From Tenacibaculum sp. L6 (GTDB taxonomy: Bacteria; Bacteroidota; Bacteroidia; Flavobacteriales; Flavobacteriaceae), in contig NZ_JAPEHZ010000022.1 of the NCBI RefSeq assembly GCF_028823685.1, positions 1 through 32,669 on the forward strand: DNA of 32,669 nt. Direction: 5' to 3'. The number at the start of each line of letters is the position of its first letter. Position 1 is the stretch's first letter. The position numbers and the translations under genes are program-made. Under the pieces are notes generated by a model. It saw only the letters and a program-made list of their open reading frames with translations. It searched no databases and had not been told where the DNA came from. Below are positions 8,887 to 17,707 of the stretch, one piece after another.

Positions 8887-9207
8887 ATGGTAAAAAAAAT
8901 ACTTTTTATAACTTTTTTCTTAGCTATCTCAGTTGGTTTTTCTCAAGAAAAATCGGTTGAAAAGCTAGTGGCATCCCCTAACCCTTTTACAAACAGCACT
9001 ACTATTTACTTTAATGCTAAACACGATCAAACAGTTATTTTAACTGTTAGAAATGTGCTAGGTAAAACAGTTTATAATAAAGAATTAAAAGCTTTAAAAG
9101 GACGTAATTCTTTTCCGTTTCAACGTAACGATTTAAAATCTGGAATGTACATTTACGCAATACAAAGCAATAAAGAAATTATTTCAAAACGCTTTGTAAT
9201 AAAATAA
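8887..9207 (+). CDS. Mini-protein consisting of a signal peptide plus a T9SS type A sorting domain
   Basis: A 106-residue protein. Residues 1-19 are a signal peptide (MVKKILFITFFLAISVGFS, likely cleaved near SQ). Almost everything after it is a Por/T9SS C-terminal sorting domain: SPNPFTNSTTIYF, then VRNVLGKTVYNKEL, LKSGMYIYAI and the terminal KRFVIK. Such domains normally follow a large cargo and direct it through the type IX system to the cell surface, where they are removed. Here there is no cargo. It could be a minimal secreted or periplasmic protein, a decoy, or the remnant of a larger gene, although the reading frame and signal peptide are intact. The rnz gene starts 4 bases after its stop. 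Confidence 0.85.
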   Translation: MVKKILFITFFLAISVGFSQEKSVEKLVASPNPFTNSTTIYFNAKHDQTVILTVRNVLGKTVYNKELKALKGRNSFPFQRNDLKSGMYIYAIQSNKEIISKRFVIK

Positions 9208-9211
9208 ATGA

Positions 9212-10180
9212 ATGAGTTTACATTTGACTATTTTAGGTTGCCATTCTGCAACCCCTAGAGTTAATGCCTACCCTACTGCTCAATATTTAGAAATTAACAA
9301 TCGACATTTTTTAATTGATTGTGGTGAGGGTACTCAACGACAAATGCGTAAATACAAAGTTGGTTTTTCTAAAATCAACCATATTTTCATTTCTCATTTA
9401 CATGGCGATCATTTCTTTGGTTTAGTCGGTTTAATTTCAACTTTCGGTATTTTAAACCGTGAAAGAGAGTTGCATATTTATGGTCCTAAAGGAATAAAAG
9501 AAGTTACAGTACTTCAATTAAAAGTTTCAAAATCATGGACTAAGTATCCTATCATCTTTCATGAATTAGACTCTAAAGAAAGTGAACTTATTTTTGAAGA
9601 TGACAAGGTTTCTGTAAGAACCATTCCGTTAGATCATAGAATATATACAAATGGTTTTTTGTTCACGGAAAAACCTAAACCTAGAAAGTTACATATTGAA
9701 AATATTCAGCAATATGAAGAGATTGAAACTTGCGATTTTCATAATATAAAAGCTGGTAAAGATTTTGTTCTTTCTACAGGAGAGGTAGTTCCCAACGAAG
9801 AACTTACCATTGATCCGCCTAAACCATTAAGCTACGCTTTTTGTAGTGACACTGCTTACAAACCAGCTATAGTACCTATCATTAAAGATGTTGATTTACT
9901 CTATCATGAAGCTACCTTTTTAAAAGATAGAGAAGATTTGTGTGAGAAAACAAAACACTCAACAGCCGAACAAGCTGCCTCTATTGCTAATCAGGCAAAT
10001 GCAAAAAAATTAATTATCGGGCATTATTCTAGCAGGTATAATAATTTAGAAGATTTTAAAACTGAGGCTCAAACTATTTTTAAAAATGTAGAACTTGCTG
10101 AAGCAGGAAAGTTATACAGCACAGACGATTTTCCTATTAAAATATTAAAAGATTCAAAAATTGAAGAATTTAAAGAATAA
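9212..10180 (+). CDS. rnz: Ribonuclease Z (tRNA 3'-endonuclease)
   Basis: A 322-residue metallo-beta-lactamase-fold nuclease that trims tRNA precursors 3' of the discriminator base. The zinc motif HLHGDH is at H62, H64, D66 and H67. Further ligands follow in FCSDTAY and LYHEATF, and the C-terminal motif is LIIGHYSSRY. Length is slightly above the usual 305-310. It is the last gene of the pyrR operon. An out-of-frame ATG overlaps at 9208; the ATG at 9212 gives the conserved MSLHLTILGCHSATPR start. No clear terminator hairpin follows. Confidence 0.96.
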   Translation: MSLHLTILGCHSATPRVNAYPTAQYLEINNRHFLIDCGEGTQRQMRKYKVGFSKINHIFISHLHGDHFFGLVGLISTFGILNRERELHIYGPKGIKEVTVLQLKVSKSWTKYPIIFHELDSKESELIFEDDKVSVRTIPLDHRIYTNGFLFTEKPKPRKLHIENIQQYEEIETCDFHNIKAGKDFVLSTGEVVPNEELTIDPPKPLSYAFCSDTAYKPAIVPIIKDVDLLYHEATFLKDREDLCEKTKHSTAEQAASIANQANAKKLIIGHYSSRYNNLEDFKTEAQTIFKNVELAEAGKLYSTDDFPIKILKDSKIEEFKE

Positions 10181-10264
10181 AAAGCCTGAAGCGTTAAAAA
10201 GTTTAGACTTAAAAAAATTCAGCACTAATCAACAATCCAATCATCCAACAATCTAAAAATCTAT

Positions 10265-10627
10265 TTAATACTGCTTTGTAGATAAAAGTACTAAAGTACA
10301 AGCTATTTCAACTTCAATTCTGTTATCTTTTAAAACCTCAATAAACTCAACATTTTCAGTTCCTGGATTAAAAATAACCCTTCGTGGTTGTAAACTTACG
10401 ATGTAATCATAATACTCCTTCTGACGTTTAGGATTCAGGTAGAGAGTGACCGTATCTATTTCAGAAAAAAGTTTCTTTTCTGTTTCAACTACAACATCAC
10501 CCACTCTGCCTTCTCGGGCGCCTAACGCTAGTGTTTCTACACCATTACTTATCAATCTTTTAATCGCAATATTAGAATATCTTGTCGGATTTAAAGAGGC
10601 ACCAAGAACCAAAGTACGTTTTTTCAT
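10265..10627 (-). CDS. CoA-binding domain protein (YccU-like)
   Basis: A 120-residue Rossmann-fold CoA_binding protein. KKRTLVLGASLNPTRYSNIAIKR at the N-terminus is the nucleotide-binding region, DTVTLYLNP the central strand, and PRRVIFNPGTEN the typical loop, where homologues often read WFQPG. Members resemble the CoA-binding half of succinyl-CoA synthetase; the cellular role is unknown. It is a lone gene, convergent with rnz and divergent from a TonB-dependent receptor. A TATCTTTG element (minus strand, 10675-10668) lies about 40 bases ahead of the start and matches TAnnTTTG. Confidence 0.85.
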   Translation of the reverse strand: MKKRTLVLGASLNPTRYSNIAIKRLISNGVETLALGAREGRVGDVVVETEKKLFSEIDTVTLYLNPKRQKEYYDYIVSLQPRRVIFNPGTENVEFIEVLKDNRIEVEIACTLVLLSTKQY

Positions 10628-10667
10628 TTTGTGTTAATATTACGTTAAAACCTGTTAATTAGAGTAA

Positions 10668-10675
10668 CAAAGATA
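10668..10675 (-). promoter_or_regulatory. Candidate TAnnTTTG element for the CoA-binding protein gene
   Basis: The minus strand reads TATCTTTG, 40 bases upstream of the ATG. A TTG on the minus strand at 10702-10700 is about 24 bases further upstream, slightly long for the -33 element. Confidence 0.35.
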
Positions 10676-10728
10676 CTATTTAGACTGTCTATTAAGCATC
10701 AAAACAATCTAAATCTAAAAACAACCAA

Positions 10729-13161
10729 ATGAAAAACATATTCATAATACTCTTAACTGTATTAAGTACGAGCATGTTTGCCCAAATGCCTAAGAGTAAT
10801 CTTCCTAAACCGGGAATCGTATCTGGTAAAGTAGTCGACCAAACAACTAAACAACCGTTACCTTATGTTAATATTATAATCAAAGATGCTACCAAAAAAA
10901 TTGTGACTGGTGGAATTACTGATGACAACGGTTTATTCTCTATAAAAAATATCCCTGAAGGAAATAGTATTGTAGAAGTTCAATTTATTGGATATAAAAC
11001 CTTCTCTAAACCTGTTTCAGTTAGTAACAAATCAAATAAAATAGACTTAGGAACTATTTCTTTAGAAGAAGACAGCACTACTTTAGATGAAGTAGAAGTT
11101 AGAGCTGAAACTTCTTCTGTAACCCAAAAAGTAGATAGAAAAGTAATTAACGTTGGGAAGGATTTAACCTCAGCAGGAGCTACAGCTTCAGAATTATTAA
11201 ACAACATACAATCGGTAAGTGTTGATAGTCAATCAGGAAATATTAGCTTACGTGGTAATGAAAATGTGCGTGTATTGGTAGACGGAAAGCCTACAAACAT
11301 TCCTGCTTCTGAGTTGTTAAAACAAATTCCTTCTTCAACTATCAAAAGCGTTGAGTTAATTACCAACCCTTCTGCTAAATACAGCCCTGAAGGAATGAGC
11401 GGTATTATTAACATCATCCTTAACAAAAATGCTAACATAGGTTTTAACGGTTCTGTAAACACAGGTGTTGAAGCTGGTCATTTTGTTCGTTACAATGCTT
11501 CTACCAATATGAATTACAAAACAGGTAAAGTAAACTTCTTTGGCAACTACGGATATAATGGTGGTGAACGCTATAACTTTGGGTACATTAGTAGACCTGG
11601 AATTAACTATCAAGATTTTGTTTTCACTAACGATAATGAATCTCACTTGTTTAAAATTGGAGCCGATATTTATTTAGATGATAAAAATACTTTATCATTA
11701 TACACAACTCAAAATTGGTTTTCGAGTGATGCAAGCGGACGTGCTATTATTACCGATAATAATGGTAATTTAATTGAACATTCTCCTAACACTCAAAATA
11801 ACGAAAGCCATAATCAAGCTTACAACGTAAACTACAAACACGATTTTACTAAAGAAGGACACACTATTGAGTTTGAAGCTAACTATTCTAAAAACAATGC
11901 ACCAAACTATTTAAATAACTATTTCCTTGAAGGTTCGCAACCTGATTACTTTAATGACATAAACAACAATAGAAAAAGTACATTAATAAATTTAGATTAT
12001 ACAAATCCTATTTCTAAAAATGGTAAACTTGAACTAGGTTTAGAGTATCGAGTAAATAATACTGATAATATCAACCTTACAAACCAACAAATTGAAGAAA
12101 ATACTACATTTAGAGATGTAGGAGATTCTTATTTTACTTATGACAGAGATATCTATTCAGCTTATGTAAACTATGGTCACCAGTTTGGTAAACTATCTAT
12201 GCAATTAGGAGCGCGTTTTGAGCAATATGAAATTGAAGGTAACTTTACAGGACTAGACGAAAATGGTGATGTAAAAAATGATAAAGTTACTGATGATATT
12301 TTCAGCGTATATCCGTCAGCTTTTTTCACTTATAATCCTAATGAGGCAGATCAATTTCAGTTAAGCTATAGCAAAAGAGTAGACAGACCAGGAATACAAC
12401 AAGTTAACCCTATTAGAGAATGGAGTACACCTTTAATTACATCGGTTGGTAACCCTGATCTTGTTCCTCAGTTTACAAATTCAGTTGAATTTAACTACAC
12501 CAGAAAAGTAAAAGGAGGGTCGATAACATTAGGTAGTTTTTACAGAAATATTACCGATGTAATCAATAGAGCTACTTACATGGATTCTTTAGATGAAACA
12601 AATACTAAACAGATATTAACTTTTGCCAATTTTGATGACACAGATGCTTATGGTTTAGAATTCTCTGTAAACTATAAAATTGCAAAATGGTGGAGAGCTA
12701 ATGCTAGTATGGATTATTATTCTCAAAAACAATTTGGAACTACTGATTTCAGTAATCCTAATGCTCCTACTCTTGAAGTTAAAACAGACATTTTTAATGC
12801 CCGTATAAGCAATAGTTTTACAGTATCTAAAAAATTACGTTTACAATTATTTGCTATGTATAGAGGACCAAGAGAAGATATTCAGTGGGATGTAGACCCA
12901 ATGAAAATGGTTAACATAGGTGCTAACTACACTATTCTTAAAGGAAAAGGAAACATCAATTTGAGAGTTAACGACATTTTTAATGACATGAGGTTTAAGT
13001 TTAATTCTGAAAGACCTTTTGTTCAAAACGGACGCTTTAAATGGGAAAGCAGAACTGCTTATATCGGATTTAACTACAGATTTGGTGGAGGAAAAAATAA
13101 AGCCCGCGCTAGAAAACAACGTGATAATAACGAAACCCAAGGAGGTGGAGGATTTATATAA
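10729..13161 (+). CDS. TonB-dependent receptor / outer membrane beta-barrel family protein
   Basis: An 810-residue outer membrane protein. Residues 1-19 are a signal peptide ending in MFAQ. Residues about 30-115 are a CarboxypepD-reg-like beta-sandwich (SGKVVDQTTKQPLPYVNI). Residues about 120-235 form the plug, with LLNNIQSVSVDSQSGNISLRG and a conserved DGKPTNIPA. The rest is a beta-barrel of the OMP_b-brl_3 type (LSYSKRVDRPGIQQVNP). It ends in an odd basic, then glycine-rich tail (KARARKQRD, then GGGGF). Substrate is unknown: there is no SusD partner and no Fur-like or polysaccharide context. It is monocistronic and ends at a strong hairpin. Confidence 0.92.
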   Translation: MKNIFIILLTVLSTSMFAQMPKSNLPKPGIVSGKVVDQTTKQPLPYVNIIIKDATKKIVTGGITDDNGLFSIKNIPEGNSIVEVQFIGYKTFSKPVSVSNKSNKIDLGTISLEEDSTTLDEVEVRAETSSVTQKVDRKVINVGKDLTSAGATASELLNNIQSVSVDSQSGNISLRGNENVRVLVDGKPTNIPASELLKQIPSSTIKSVELITNPSAKYSPEGMSGIINIILNKNANIGFNGSVNTGVEAGHFVRYNASTNMNYKTGKVNFFGNYGYNGGERYNFGYISRPGINYQDFVFTNDNESHLFKIGADIYLDDKNTLSLYTTQNWFSSDASGRAIITDNNGNLIEHSPNTQNNESHNQAYNVNYKHDFTKEGHTIEFEANYSKNNAPNYLNNYFLEGSQPDYFNDINNNRKSTLINLDYTNPISKNGKLELGLEYRVNNTDNINLTNQQIEENTTFRDVGDSYFTYDRDIYSAYVNYGHQFGKLSMQLGARFEQYEIEGNFTGLDENGDVKNDKVTDDIFSVYPSAFFTYNPNEADQFQLSYSKRVDRPGIQQVNPIREWSTPLITSVGNPDLVPQFTNSVEFNYTRKVKGGSITLGSFYRNITDVINRATYMDSLDETNTKQILTFANFDDTDAYGLEFSVNYKIAKWWRANASMDYYSQKQFGTTDFSNPNAPTLEVKTDIFNARISNSFTVSKKLRLQLFAMYRGPREDIQWDVDPMKMVNIGANYTILKGKGNINLRVNDIFNDMRFKFNSERPFVQNGRFKWESRTAYIGFNYRFGGGKNKARARKQRDNNETQGGGGFI

Positions 13162-13187
13162 ACCTACAATTGTAGAATTATTTGAAA

Positions 13188-13219
13188 AGAAAAACCGAAG
13201 TTAATACTTCGGTTTTTCT
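13188..13219. terminator. Bidirectional terminator between the TonB-dependent receptor and the fabH-like gene
   Basis: Arms GAAAAACCGAAG and CTTCGGTTTTTC pair over 12-13 bases around a six-base loop TTAATA, with A and T tracts built into the arms, so it serves both convergent genes. Confidence 0.9.
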
Positions 13220-13239
13220 ATTTTATATCTAGACTAAAA

Positions 13240-14250
13240 TTACCAGCGAATCACTACCGATCCCCAAGTAAATCCGCTACCAAAAGCAGCTAATACTACC
13301 AAATCACCATCGTTGATTTTTCCTTCTTCCCAAGCTTCTGTCAATGCAATAATAACTGACGCAGCAGTCGTATTACCATACTTCATAATATTGTTATACA
13401 CCTTGTCGTCAGACAACTGAAACTTCTTTTGAATAAACTGCGCAATACGTAAGTTCGCTTGATGCGGAATTAACATATCAATATCCTCTTTTTGCAATCC
13501 GTTTGCTTGTAAACCTTCAACGATTGCTTCTGAAAAACGAACAACCGCATGTTTAAATACAAATTGACCGTTCATATATGGATAATACGAAGTATCATCC
13601 GGATCATTTGCTTCCATAATTTCAGGAACCCAACGTCCTGTAGAAGGACCTTCTAACATTAATTCTTTCGCATATTTTCCTTCAGAATGTAAGTGAGAAG
13701 ATAAAATTCCTTTTCCTTCCTCTTCTGAACGTGATAAAACAGCTGCTCCTGCTCCATCTCCAAAAATTACAGTAACCCCACGACCGCGCGTAGAACGTTC
13801 TAAACCACCTGAGTGATTTTCAGAACCAATTACTAAAACATTTTTATACATTCCTGTTTTAATAAACTGATCAGCGACAGAAAGCGAGTAAATAAATCCA
13901 GAACATTGATTACGAACATCTAATGCTCCAACAGTTGGCATATCTAACAAATCTTGAATTTGCACACCGCCTCCTGGAAAATATAATTCAGGACTCAACG
14001 TAGCAAAAATGATAAAATCAATATCATCTTTAGTCAATCCAGCACGCTCTATGGCTATTTTAGCGGCTTTTGCCCCCATTACCGATGTAGAGTCATCAGA
14101 AGTTTTTGGGTCGATCCAACGACGCTCTTTGATACCAGTTCTTTCTTGTATCCATTCATCACTCGTCTCCATAAACTGAGTCAAGTCATCGTTAGTCACT
14201 ACGTTCTCAGGAACATAATAACCTAATCCTGTAATTTTTGAATTATACAT
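13240..14250 (-). CDS. fabH: 3-oxoacyl-ACP synthase III family protein (FabH-like)
   Basis: A 336-residue thiolase-fold condensing enzyme. The catalytic triad is visible: C116 in DVRNQCSGFIYSL, H263 in LIPHQANLRIAQ and N293 in YGNTTAASV. FabH starts fatty acid synthesis from acetyl-CoA and malonyl-ACP. Bacteroidota often carry two or more paralogues, and this one lies away from plsX/rpmF, so it may be an accessory ketosynthase rather than the housekeeping FabH. It is monocistronic, with its start 109 bases from a divergent pseudogene. Enzyme family is secure, exact role less so. Confidence 0.9.
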   Translation of the reverse strand: MYNSKITGLGYYVPENVVTNDDLTQFMETSDEWIQERTGIKERRWIDPKTSDDSTSVMGAKAAKIAIERAGLTKDDIDFIIFATLSPELYFPGGGVQIQDLLDMPTVGALDVRNQCSGFIYSLSVADQFIKTGMYKNVLVIGSENHSGGLERSTRGRGVTVIFGDGAGAAVLSRSEEEGKGILSSHLHSEGKYAKELMLEGPSTGRWVPEIMEANDPDDTSYYPYMNGQFVFKHAVVRFSEAIVEGLQANGLQKEDIDMLIPHQANLRIAQFIQKKFQLSDDKVYNNIMKYGNTTAASVIIALTEAWEEGKINDGDLVVLAAFGSGFTWGSVVIRW

Positions 14251-14359
14251 ATTTTTTAAAGTTGATTATTTTGTTGTTGTCAATTGCAGCCTGTAAAAAT
14301 AGTAATTAATTAATACCTTTACAAAAAGACATAAAACTACAAATATTAACTAATTATTT

Positions 14360-15283
14360 GTGAACAGAAAAATTTCCTCTCATTATCAACCAAAGCTGTT
14401 ATGTTTTTTGGTTTGTCTACTGCCTTTTCTTGTAAAGAAGAAGCTAGTGACAAAACCATTCCTCTGTTAAATAAAACTGCAAAAGGAAGTGTTTTTGGTT
14501 GAGCTGCTCCTAAAATAGACAAAGTTAATGTTGGAATTATTGGTTGTGGAAACCGAGGGCAAGTATTAGTACAAATGTTTGATTGGTTGGTAAAAAATGG
14601 AAATGCTGAAATTGTAGCTGTTTCTGATTTACGCAAAGAGAAAACAGACAAACTAAACGAACATCTTCAAAAAAACACACAATAAAACTGCTGATGCTTA
14701 TTATGGAAGTCCTGAAGAATGGAAAAAGGTTGTTGAACGTGATGATATCGATTTATTAATAATTGCTACTCCTTGGGAATGGCATACGCCAATGACTTTA
14801 TATGGAATGGAACAAGGCAAGCATGTAGCCTGCGAGGTTCCTGTAGCTTATACCTTAGAGGATTGTTGGAAGTTGATAGAAACCGTAGAACGCACACAAA
14901 AGCATTGTATAATGCAAGAAAATTGTCGCTATAATAATGAAGAAGAATTAGCTTGGTGGGGACATGAATGGTTGAAACCTGAAAAATATAATGAATACAG
15001 AGAAAAACACAACCATCCTCTTTGGGATAAACTAAAAACACAAATATCAGTCAATTCTGTAGGTCACGGAGGTATGGACTTTGTGATGATTTACCGCTTA
15101 ATTAGATGCTTAAACCAAGGGTTACCGTTAGATATTAATGTATATGATAGTGTTTTATGGAGTGCTATTACGCCTCTTTCTGAGTTATCTGTAGCACAGA
15201 ACAGTAGCTCTATTAAAGTTCCAGATTTTACAGGCGGAACCTGGAAAAACAACAACAAATCAGAAATGTTAAGAGATATTTAA
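14360..15283 (+). pseudogene. Decayed GH109-like glycosidase (Gfo/Idh/MocA fold; alpha-N-acetylgalactosaminidase family)
   Basis: Pieces of one protein are spread over three frames. From GTG at 14360 it reads MNRK; a missing base in the A-run at 14368-14372 then shifts into a frame giving LSTKAVMFFGLSTAFSCKEE, a lipoprotein-like leader. A TGA at 14500-14502 interrupts GSVFG*AAPKIDKV. VNVGIIGCGNRGQ is the NAD-binding motif. An extra A in the run at 14669-14675 shifts frame again (stop at 14683). The rest, from KTADAYYGSPEEW to GGTWKN, is open to 15283. It also lacks roughly 150 codons: MQENCRY joins straight onto a late segment, WWGHEWLKPEKY, then GHGGMDFVMIYRLI and TPLSELSV. GH109 enzymes remove terminal alpha-GalNAc using NAD+. 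The family call rests on these motifs. Confidence 0.85.
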
Positions 15284-15292
15284 TCTATAATC

Positions 15293-15328
15293 AAAAAACA
15301 CTAACTTGTAACGAGTTAGTGTTTTTTT
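15293..15328. terminator. Bidirectional terminator between the GH109 pseudogene and the symporter gene
   Basis: Arms AAAACACTAACT and AGTTAGTGTTTT around a seven-base loop TGTAACG, flanked by A-runs on the left and T-runs on the right. It lies between two convergent genes. Confidence 0.9.
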
Positions 15329-15348
15329 AGTATTTATTTTTATCTGTT

Positions 15349-17151
15349 TTATAGAAAATTCACTTTAATCCTCTTCCACAACCCCAGTAGAATATATACT
15401 GTTACGAATGCAATTCCTGTTAACACCATAGCAATTGTATAATTTCCGTAAATCCAATTTCCAGTTGCAAACAAACTACTAAAGACTAAAATACAACCCG
15501 TAAAAGCAGCTAATAAACCATTACCTAAATTAACCGTTTCTTTCTCTTCCTCCAACGAAATATTATGCTCTTTTGCTTTAGCTAACACATACAACCATCC
15601 TGCCTTTTTAGGTTGAATTCTCTTATAAAAATTAATCAGCACTTCATCATCTTCCGGTTTCGTTAGCAGAGTTACCAACAGCCAAACAATAGTAGTAAAC
15701 AACACCACTAATGGAAATTGCCAATAGCTTTCAAACACTCCTTCTGTTCCAAATAAATATTCAGCATTAAAATAAAAGATTAAAGAAAAAATTCCTGATG
15801 CTATCATTGCCGAAATTTCACTCCAAGCATTAATACGCCACCAAAACCAACGCAATAAAAATATAAGTCCAGTACCTGCACCAAACATTAATATAAATTT
15901 AAAGATCTCTAATGCATTGGTAAATAGTAAAGCTAATATTGCACTAAAAATCATTAAAACTACTGTTGCTAATTTCCCAACATTTACCAATGTTTTTTCA
16001 TTAGCATTTGGATTTATATTTTGCTTATAAAAATCATTTACTATATAAGAAGCTCCCCAATTTAAATGAGTAGAAATTGTACTCATGTAAGCAGCTACTA
16101 ACGATGTAAGCACAACACCTGCCAATCCACTAGGTAAGAACGTTAACATAGCTGGATATGCTAAATCATGCCCTAATTTGTCATCTGACACATTAGGAAA
16201 AGCCTCTTTTATACTCGCTAAATCAGGAAATACCACCAATGAAGCTAATGCTACAATAATCCATGGCCACGGACGCAAAGCATAATGTAAAATATTAAAG
16301 AAAAAAGTTGCTCCAATAGCGTGGTTTTCGTCTTTAGAAGCCAACATTCTTTGGGCTATATACCCTCCCCCTCCAGGTTCTGCTCCAGGGTACCAAGCAC
16401 TCCACCATTGTACTGCTAAGGGAATAATAAAAATTGATATAAGCAGTTCCTTATTATTAAAATCTGGTAAAATTGATAGTTTATCTACTACATTAGGATG
16501 TGTTAATAAATTCTCTAAACCATCTACTTCAGGATGGTTTACTGCTACAAATGCAGCTCCAATAGCTCCTATCATAGCTACAAAAAACAATAAAAAATCG
16601 GTATATACTACTCCTTTAAATCCACCAATAGCACTAAAAATAACTGTAACTATCGAAGCTATACCTATTGTTTGAATTGGAGTTAAACCTAACATTACCT
16701 CTCCTATTTTTATAGCAGCTAAGGTTACACCAGCCATTGCCAAAACATTAAAAAATATTCCTAAGTAAAGTGATCTAAATCCTCTTAAAAATTTAGCTGG
16801 TTTTCCTCCATATCTAAGCTCATAAAACTCTAAATCAGTAGTTGATTGACTCTTTCTCCATAATTTCGCATAAATAAAAACGGTTAACATTCCTGTTAGT
16901 AAAAAAGCCCACCAAACCCAGTTTCCAGAAACACCATTGGTTCTAACAATATCGGTTATTAAATTAGGAGTATCAGTCGAAAAAGTTGTAGCTACCATTG
17001 AAACTCCCAATAACCACCAAGGCATATTTCTACCCGATAAAAAATACTCAGAAGCACTTTGTTTTGATTTTTTCGAAACCCAAATTCCTATTCCTAATGT
17101 GATACTGAAAAAAATAAAGATAAAAGTATAGTCAATCGTAGTTAGATTCAT
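15349..17151 (-). CDS. Sodium:solute symporter (SSS family), probable sugar or amino-sugar transporter
   Basis: A 600-residue membrane protein of the SSS/SGLT family with about 14 predicted helices. It begins MNLTTIDYTFIFIFFSITLG, from the ATG at 17151; a longer start at 17184 would add 11 unlikely residues. Recognisable segments are SASEYFLSGRNMPWWLLG and ATTFSTDTPNLITD in the first helices and GGFKGVVYTDFLLF in the middle. It would import a solute with Na+ across the inner membrane. The reading frame is intact, yet both neighbours are remnants of amino-sugar genes (a GH109 pseudogene and a nucleotidyltransferase/kinase fusion). N-acetylhexosamine uptake is therefore the likeliest ancestral role; this is inference from context. 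Confidence 0.9.
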   Translation of the reverse strand: MNLTTIDYTFIFIFFSITLGIGIWVSKKSKQSASEYFLSGRNMPWWLLGVSMVATTFSTDTPNLITDIVRTNGVSGNWVWWAFLLTGMLTVFIYAKLWRKSQSTTDLEFYELRYGGKPAKFLRGFRSLYLGIFFNVLAMAGVTLAAIKIGEVMLGLTPIQTIGIASIVTVIFSAIGGFKGVVYTDFLLFFVAMIGAIGAAFVAVNHPEVDGLENLLTHPNVVDKLSILPDFNNKELLISIFIIPLAVQWWSAWYPGAEPGGGGYIAQRMLASKDENHAIGATFFFNILHYALRPWPWIIVALASLVVFPDLASIKEAFPNVSDDKLGHDLAYPAMLTFLPSGLAGVVLTSLVAAYMSTISTHLNWGASYIVNDFYKQNINPNANEKTLVNVGKLATVVLMIFSAILALLFTNALEIFKFILMFGAGTGLIFLLRWFWWRINAWSEISAMIASGIFSLIFYFNAEYLFGTEGVFESYWQFPLVVLFTTIVWLLVTLLTKPEDDEVLINFYKRIQPKKAGWLYVLAKAKEHNISLEEEKETVNLGNGLLAAFTGCILVFSSLFATGNWIYGNYTIAMVLTGIAFVTVYILLGLWKRIKVNFL

Positions 17152-17221
17152 GAAATAAAATTTAATGTCGACCAAAATAATCAATCATATTAAATTATAT
17201 TGGGCTTTTTAAATAAATATT

Positions 17222-17641
17222 ATGACTTTAGTTATTCTTGCTGTTGGTATGAGAACTAGATATGGCGGATTAAAGCAATTGGACACTATTAGTAATGAAA
17301 ATGAAACTATTATAGATTTTTCTATGTATGATGCTGTGAAATGTGGCTTTAAAAAAGTAGTTTTTGTAGTTCGGCAAGATTTTTTAGAAACCATAAAAGC
17401 CTTGTACTTACCTAAACTTCAAAACAAAATTAAGGTAGCGTTTGTTTGTCAAGAAGTAACCAATACTCCAGAAGAATTTTTAACTGATTACCTAAATAAT
17501 GATGTTTACTATAAAACTAAACATTCTGAACATAATTTAGATAGAGCTATTAATCAATTTACTTTGGTAGAAAAAATTAGAGAACAGCAACAGGAAATAA
17601 ATTTCTATATAAACGAAGTATATCTGTCATCTTGTCACTAA
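17222..17641 (+). pseudogene. Fusion remnant: head of a sugar nucleotidyltransferase joined to the tail of a NahK-like kinase
   Basis: A 139-codon open frame made of two unrelated parts. Residues 1-80 match the start of an NDP-sugar nucleotidyltransferase (LVILAVGMRTRYGGLKQLD, then DFSMYDAVKCGFKKVVFVV), but the glycine loop, usually AAGMGSRYGG, carries an Arg, and the rest of the roughly 300-residue enzyme is missing. From about residue 84, FLTDYLNNDVYYKTKHSEH and NLDRAINQFTLVEKI, ending INEVYLSSCH, match the C-terminal tail of N-acetylhexosamine 1-kinase-like phosphotransferases. The likely history is a deletion between two adjacent genes that stayed in frame. Neither half should be active. 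The kinase match is from memory of the family and is the less certain part. Confidence 0.7.
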
Positions 17642-17707
17642 TTTTTAATTGGTATTTTTTTTGACTATTCAATCCACAGAAAATAATATCAAACAAAATA
17701 TATACTT

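Noticed and set aside
14360..15283. Programmed frameshifting to explain the GH109-like gene
   Set aside because: The extra in-frame TGA and the large internal deletion cannot be rescued by slippage at the A-runs.
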